From ZC4RG20 sp964518995 (GTDB lineage: Bacteria; Pseudomonadota; Gammaproteobacteria; Steroidobacterales; Rariloculaceae), in contig CAZFJU010000033.1 in NCBI GenBank assembly GCA_964518995.1, positions 1 through 25,797 on the forward strand: 25,797 nt of DNA. The letters are read 5' to 3'. The first letter of the stretch is position 1. Each line of letters starts with the position of its first letter. Shown here in pieces: positions 21,943-25,797 of this stretch. The notes under the pieces are model-generated. The model was not told where the DNA came from. It did not search any database and saw only the letters and a program-made list of their open reading frames with translations. Both the position numbers and the translations under genes were made by a program.

Positions 21943-22212
21943 TCACTCGGACGTCAGCACCAGCCGGATGCGTTTGCGGGCCGCGTACAGGTGTGCGAAA
22001 GCGAGGGCGTCCTCGCGCGTCATCGGCTGCATCTCGATCAGCTTTCTGACGCGCGGGAGCCGGGGCAGCGAGTACGGGTTGTCGACGATGCGCTCGATCG
22101 TCGCGAGCGTCAGGGCCGCTTGCTCGGGATCGGGAAAAACGCGCACGCGGAGGTAATCGGCTTCCATGGCAACAGGCATGCACCGTTGTTCGTTCAGCAC
22201 CGTGATATCCAT
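21943..22212 (-). CDS. Hypothetical small protein
   Basis: I do not recognise this family. From the ATG at 22212 it is 89 residues: MDITVLNEQRCMPVAMEADY, then LRVRVFPDPEQAALTLATIE and LPRLPRVRKLIEMQPMTRED, ending ARKRIRLVLTSE. It looks like a folded, mixed alpha/beta cytoplasmic protein with one cysteine. The frame stays open to a start at 22431 (162 residues), which would overlap the putA 3' end and add a less protein-like N-terminus, so I prefer 22212, although its ribosome site is weak. It follows putA on the same strand, after a likely terminator. Confidence 0.5.
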   Translation of the reverse strand: MDITVLNEQRCMPVAMEADYLRVRVFPDPEQAALTLATIERIVDNPYSLPRLPRVRKLIEMQPMTREDALAFAHLYAARKRIRLVLTSE

Positions 22213-22309
22213 CGTCCAGGTTGCTCGTGAGGAAAGTCCGGACAACGAGAGCAAGGCGCATGCCACCGCGGCGGAACCTGCTCCGCGCGCGGCTGCGATG
22301 GCGTTATGG

Positions 22310-22347
22310 AAAACCGCGGTGACGCTGAGCGTCACTTCATGACGCGG
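22310..22347 (-). terminator. Likely intrinsic terminator of putA
   Basis: On the minus strand, just after the putA stop (22349), CCGCG and GTGACGC-TCA-GCGTCAC-CGCGG form a 7-base-pair inner hairpin with an outer 5-base-pair stem (a 7-base bulge on the 5' side), followed by TTTT. The inner hairpin is perfect (22319-22335). Confidence 0.5.
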
Positions 22348-22348
22348 C

Positions 22349-25300
22349 TCATTCGTCGGCTTGCATCGACAGCAGCGTCGGGTTGCCGCCGATCGCCATG
22401 GTGTTCGCGGTATATGTTTGTTCGCTCGCAAAGCGCGGCAGATAGTGCGGGCCGCCGGCTTTCGGGCCGGTGCCGGAGAGGCCCGTGCCGCCGAAGGGCT
22501 GCACGCCCACCTGCGCGCCGATGATGTTGCGGTTCACGTAAACATTGCCTGCCCGCGAGCGCCGCGCGACGGCCTGCGCGACCGAGTCGAGGCGGCTGTG
22601 CACACCGAGGGTGAGGCCGTAGCCGGTCGCATTAATGGCGTCGATGATGTCGGCGAGTCGATGCTCCGCGTAGCGCACATAGTGCAGCACCGGCCCAAAT
22701 ACCTCGCGGGTCAAATCCCGCGCCGAGTCGAGCTCGATCAAGGTCGGCGGGAAGAAGCAGCCGGCCTCGAGGCTCGGATCGACCAAGCTCTGAAACCGCA
22801 CGCGGTCGCGCAAGCCCTCGACATGCTCCTGCAGTGTCCGCCGTGCGTCGTCGTCGATGACGGGGCCGACATCCGTCGACAGCAGCGCGGGATCACCGAT
22901 CACGAGCTCCGCCATATGCCCGCGCAGCATCTCGAGGATGCGCTCGGCCGTGTCGTTCTGCAGGCAAAGCAGACGTAGCGCCGAGCAGCGCTGCCCGGTG
23001 CTATTGAACGCGGACACCACCACATCACGCACGACTTGCTCGGGCAGCGCCGAGCTGTCGACGATCATCGCGTTGATGCCGCCCGTCTCGGCGATCAAGG
23101 TCGCGAGCGGCCCGTCGCGATCGGCGAGCAGGCGATCGATGGCGCGGGCCGTTTCGCCGGAGCCGGTGAACGCAACGCCTGCGACGCGCGGGTCGGGGAG
23201 CAGGGCGGCGCCGAGCGCCGCGCCGTCCCCGGGCAACAGTTGCAGCACCTCGCGCGGCAGCCCCGCCGCGGCGAGCAGCTCGACGGCGCGGGCCGCGACC
23301 AACGCGCTTTGCTCGGCCGGTTTCGCGATGACGGTGTTGCCGGCGACCAGCGCCGCGGCGACTTGGCCCGTGAAGATCGCGAGCGGAAAATTCCATGGGC
23401 TGATGCAGACGAAGACGCCGCGGCCGTCGAGCCGGAGCTCGTTGTGCTCGCCGGTCGGGCCGGGCAGGACGGTTGGCGCCGCGAACAGGCGGCGTGCCTC
23501 GGCGGCGTAGTAGCGCAGAAAATCGACCGCTTCGCGCACTTCGGCGATCGCATCGGCGACGGTCTTGCCCGCTTCCGCGATGCAGCGCGCGATCAGCTCG
23601 GGCGCATCCGCCTCGAAGCGCTCTGCTGCGCGCTCGAGCATTGCCGCGCGCATCTCGACGCCCGCGCCATTCCAGTCCCGCCACGCGCCGTGCGCGACGT
23701 CGAGCGCCGCGCGGGCGTCGTCGGCGCCGGCCCACGCAACCCGGCCGACGATACGCCGGCGATCCGCCGGATCGCGTTGCTCGACGATGTGCCCGGTCCG
23801 CAGCTGTCCGTCGACGACCGGACCGGCAGTCCAGCCGCCCGGTGCGGCTCTCGAGAGCGCGGCACCGAGACGTTTGAGCTCGAGCCCATCGGCAAGATTC
23901 CAGCCGCGCGCGTTCGTGCGCTCGCCGCCAAAAATTGCGGCCGGCAGCGGGATATGCGGATGGGGCAGCGCATCCCGGTGGCGGTCCGTCGCCTCGACCG
24001 GGTCCGCGACGATCGCCTCGATCGGCGCGTCCGCGCGTGTCACTCGATTTACGAACGACGTGTTCGCGCCGTTCTCGAGCAGCCGGCGCACGAGGTACGG
24101 CAGCAAGTCCTGATGGCTGCCGACCGGCGCGTAAACGCGTACCGGCCGATCGAAGCTCGACGAACCGAGCAATTCGCCGTAAAGCTCCTCTCCCATGCCG
24201 TGCAGCCGCTGGAACTCGAAACGGTCGCGTGCGCCCACCTGCATCAGCCATGCAACCGTATGCGCGTTGTGGGTCGCGAACTGGGGATACAGATGCGGGC
24301 TTTCGTGCAGCAGCGCGCGCGCGCAAGCGAGGTACGAGACGTCCGTGCTGGTTTTGCGCGTGAACACCGGGTAGCTCGCCAGCCCCTGCTGCTGCGCGCG
24401 CTTCACTTCCGTATCCCAGTACGCGCCCTTTACCAGCCGCACCGGAATGACGCGGTGGTGCCCGCGCGCGAGGTCCTCGAGCCATTGGATGACCGGCCAG
24501 GCCCGCTTCTGATAGGCCTGGACCACGATCCCGAAGCAGCCGGAGCACTGCGAGAGCCGGCGCTGCTTGAACACGCGCTCGAATACCGCGAGCGACAGCT
24601 CGAGCCGATCCGCTTCTTCCGCATCGACCGTGATCGCCGAGCCCGCGTAGGCCGCAGCGACCACGAGCTGCTCGAGTCGCTCGGCGAGCTCGGGCACGGC
24701 GCGGCGCGCTTGCCCGTACTCATAGCGCGGATGAAGCGCCGAGAGCTTGACGGAGATGCTCGGCGCGGTCGTGACATCCGCGCCCCCGTCCGTTCGCGCG
24801 CGAAGCGCGCGAATCGCGTCGCAATAGGCATCGAAGTACTGGTCGGCATCCGCGGCGGTCAGCGCGGCTTCGCCGAGCATGTCGAACGAATAGCAGTACT
24901 CCGGCGCCTCGTTGGAGCGCCGCAGCGCTTCCTCGATGGTCCGCCCCATGACGAATTGGTGGCCGAGAATGCGCATCGCCTGACGAAGCGCAGTGCGGAC
25001 GACTTTATCCCCGACCCGGTCCATGAGTCGCGCCAGCACGCCATGCAAAGTTTGCCCGGGGAGCTCCTCCGCGCGCACGAGCTTGCCCGTCAGCATCAAT
25101 GCCCAGGTCGATGCATTCACGAACAGTGATTCGCTCGCGCCGGCGTGCGACTGCCAGTCGGCGTCGCCGAGTTTCTCGGCGATCAGCTTGTCGGCGGTTT
25201 CGTCGTCCGGGATGCGCAGCAGCGCCTCCGCGAGGCACATCAGCACGACCCCCTCGGTCGATGAGAGGTCGTACTCGGCGAGAAAAGCATCAAGGCCTTC

Positions 25301-25510
25301 GCTGCGCCGGCGGCGGATCGATTCGACGAGCGCGCGGGCGTCGCGGACCACCGCCGCCGTGGCGGACGCCGGCAGCCGGGCGCGCTCGAGCAGAAACTCG
25401 AGGGAGCTCGTTTCGTCGGCAAGCCATAGTTTTGCGATCGGCTCGCCGCCCGCGATGAGCGGCGGCTCGCCTGCCGGAAAGAGCCAGTCTCGCGACACCG
25501 ACTTCGTCAT
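22349..25510 (-). CDS. putA: Bifunctional PutA: proline dehydrogenase and P5C dehydrogenase
   Basis: The 1053-residue protein joins an FAD-dependent proline dehydrogenase (about residues 150-500) to an NAD-dependent delta1-pyrroline-5-carboxylate dehydrogenase (about 540-1040), converting proline to glutamate. The first part shows SVKLSALHPRYEYGQ, DAEEADRLELSLAVF, VRLVKGAYWDTEVKRAQ and YPVFTRKTSTDVSYLACA. The second has ISPWNFPLAIFTGQVAAALV, the glutamate in IAETGGINAMIV, the catalytic cysteine C842 in NSTGQRCSALR and PFGGTGLSGTGPKAGGPHY near the end. It lacks the N-terminal RHH DNA-binding domain of the E. coli enzyme and its extra C-terminal region, so it is the short, non-regulatory type. 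The ATG at 25510 follows homologue length; the ribosome site is weak and the frame is open further upstream. It is divergent from an SDR-type gene. Confidence 0.93.
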   Translation of the reverse strand: MTKSVSRDWLFPAGEPPLIAGGEPIAKLWLADETSSLEFLLERARLPASATAAVVRDARALVESIRRRRSEGLDAFLAEYDLSSTEGVVLMCLAEALLRIPDDETADKLIAEKLGDADWQSHAGASESLFVNASTWALMLTGKLVRAEELPGQTLHGVLARLMDRVGDKVVRTALRQAMRILGHQFVMGRTIEEALRRSNEAPEYCYSFDMLGEAALTAADADQYFDAYCDAIRALRARTDGGADVTTAPSISVKLSALHPRYEYGQARRAVPELAERLEQLVVAAAYAGSAITVDAEEADRLELSLAVFERVFKQRRLSQCSGCFGIVVQAYQKRAWPVIQWLEDLARGHHRVIPVRLVKGAYWDTEVKRAQQQGLASYPVFTRKTSTDVSYLACARALLHESPHLYPQFATHNAHTVAWLMQVGARDRFEFQRLHGMGEELYGELLGSSSFDRPVRVYAPVGSHQDLLPYLVRRLLENGANTSFVNRVTRADAPIEAIVADPVEATDRHRDALPHPHIPLPAAIFGGERTNARGWNLADGLELKRLGAALSRAAPGGWTAGPVVDGQLRTGHIVEQRDPADRRRIVGRVAWAGADDARAALDVAHGAWRDWNGAGVEMRAAMLERAAERFEADAPELIARCIAEAGKTVADAIAEVREAVDFLRYYAAEARRLFAAPTVLPGPTGEHNELRLDGRGVFVCISPWNFPLAIFTGQVAAALVAGNTVIAKPAEQSALVAARAVELLAAAGLPREVLQLLPGDGAALGAALLPDPRVAGVAFTGSGETARAIDRLLADRDGPLATLIAETGGINAMIVDSSALPEQVVRDVVVSAFNSTGQRCSALRLLCLQNDTAERILEMLRGHMAELVIGDPALLSTDVGPVIDDDARRTLQEHVEGLRDRVRFQSLVDPSLEAGCFFPPTLIELDSARDLTREVFGPVLHYVRYAEHRLADIIDAINATGYGLTLGVHSRLDSVAQAVARRSRAGNVYVNRNIIGAQVGVQPFGGTGLSGTGPKAGGPHYLPRFASEQTYTANTMAIGGNPTLLSMQADE

Positions 25511-25714
25511 GCCTGCAAGTGTAGCGAGTTCCTTGTGTGCTTGCGGCAGTCGCCGGCCGCGCCCCTTGCGGAATCGATACGGGCAGCATAGCTTGAGCAA
25601 ACACTGCCGCGTGCCGCCGGCGCGATGATCGGACCGTTCTTCGGCGAACATTGCAAGCACCTGGCGTACCCGGCGCGCGCACCGGCGACCTTTTCGAATA
25701 AGGAGAAACGCAGA

Positions 25715-25797
25715 ATGATCGGCATCACCGGAGCCACCGGGCATCTCGGCCGGCTCGTCATCGACGCGCTGCTGTCCAAGGTTTCGCCCCAGGACGT
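25715..25797 (+). CDS. NAD(P)-binding SDR/NmrA-like protein, N-terminus, cut by the window edge
   Basis: The visible 27 residues start MIGITGATGHLGRLVIDALL, a textbook GxxGxxG dinucleotide-binding motif (GATGHLG at 5-11) as in NmrA-like and quinone-oxidoreductase-2 (QorB/YtfG) proteins. An AAGGAG site at 25700-25705 lies well placed before the ATG. The gene runs off the window and is divergent from putA. Only the cofactor-binding start is seen, so the exact family is a guess. Confidence 0.7.
   Translation, partial: MIGITGATGHLGRLVIDALLSKVSPQD

Noticed and set aside
22221..22260. A GAGGAAAGTCCGGA string followed by GAGAGCAA, resembling the first conserved region of bacterial RNase P RNA
   Set aside because: The rest of RNase P RNA is missing: there is no CR-V partner such as AGACAGAACCCGGCTTA, and only about 100 bases lie between here and putA. 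The string also fits inside a local inverted repeat. Probably a coincidence.
23036..25129. Very long plus-strand open frame (697 codons) opposite putA
   Set aside because: It is the antisense shadow of a GC-rich gene; its sequence is arginine-rich and low in family character, while putA on the minus strand is complete.

Overview
The window looks like a piece of a GC-rich gammaproteobacterial genome, probably a metagenome-assembled scaffold. The taxonomic hints are a large TonB-dependent receptor with an EEVVVTGSR box, a PA0069-type radical SAM protein, a DUF5671 protein, a short PutA and a protocatechuate 4,5-cleavage gene pair. I cannot name a genus. A run of exactly 100 N (2332-2431), flanked by the same 55 bases on both sides, shows that two contigs were joined without being merged.

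Layout. 1-928 is the 3' end of a G8/CEMIP-like (TMEM2-like) extracellular protein. 930-3340 is a small accessory island with three PIN-toxin (VapC-type) loci in different states: an intact toxin without a recognisable antitoxin (1125-1505); an intact Phd-like antitoxin whose toxin has two frameshifts (1564-2262, minus); and an RHH-type antitoxin followed by a toxin with a CTG start and a 3' frameshift (2722-3330). 3618-3863 is an amphi-Trp protein with a hairpin upstream and a terminator downstream. It is followed by about 520 bases without a recognisable gene. 4430-6207 is a GNAT acetyltransferase coupled to a LACTB-like serine hydrolase. A DUF4256 protein follows (6320-6865), then on the minus strand a DUF5671 membrane protein and a membrane-anchored partner (6903-7963), and then an MFS transporter (8097-9305).

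9367-14915 is the metabolic core. An aldehyde dehydrogenase (minus) diverges from a plus-strand run of ligC-ligI, an HAD hydrolase and a secreted amidohydrolase. LigC and LigI would oxidise 4-carboxy-2-hydroxymuconate semialdehyde to 2-pyrone-4,6-dicarboxylate and hydrolyse that to oxalomesaconate. The ring-cleavage dioxygenase and the later steps are not in the window. An imperfect palindrome in the divergent intergenic region is a candidate operator.

14952-16734 is modBC (molybdate ABC permease and ATPase) without modA. ubiX is divergent from it, then come a TonB-dependent receptor (17557-20754), a convergent radical SAM protein, a small unknown gene, and putA (proline to glutamate) with a likely intrinsic terminator. 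The last 83 bases start an NAD(P)-binding SDR/NmrA-like gene divergent from putA.

I found no tRNA, rRNA, CRISPR array, transposase or prophage gene. The most unusual part is the cluster of decaying toxin-antitoxin loci around the assembly gap. I did not find a convincing new multi-gene system.
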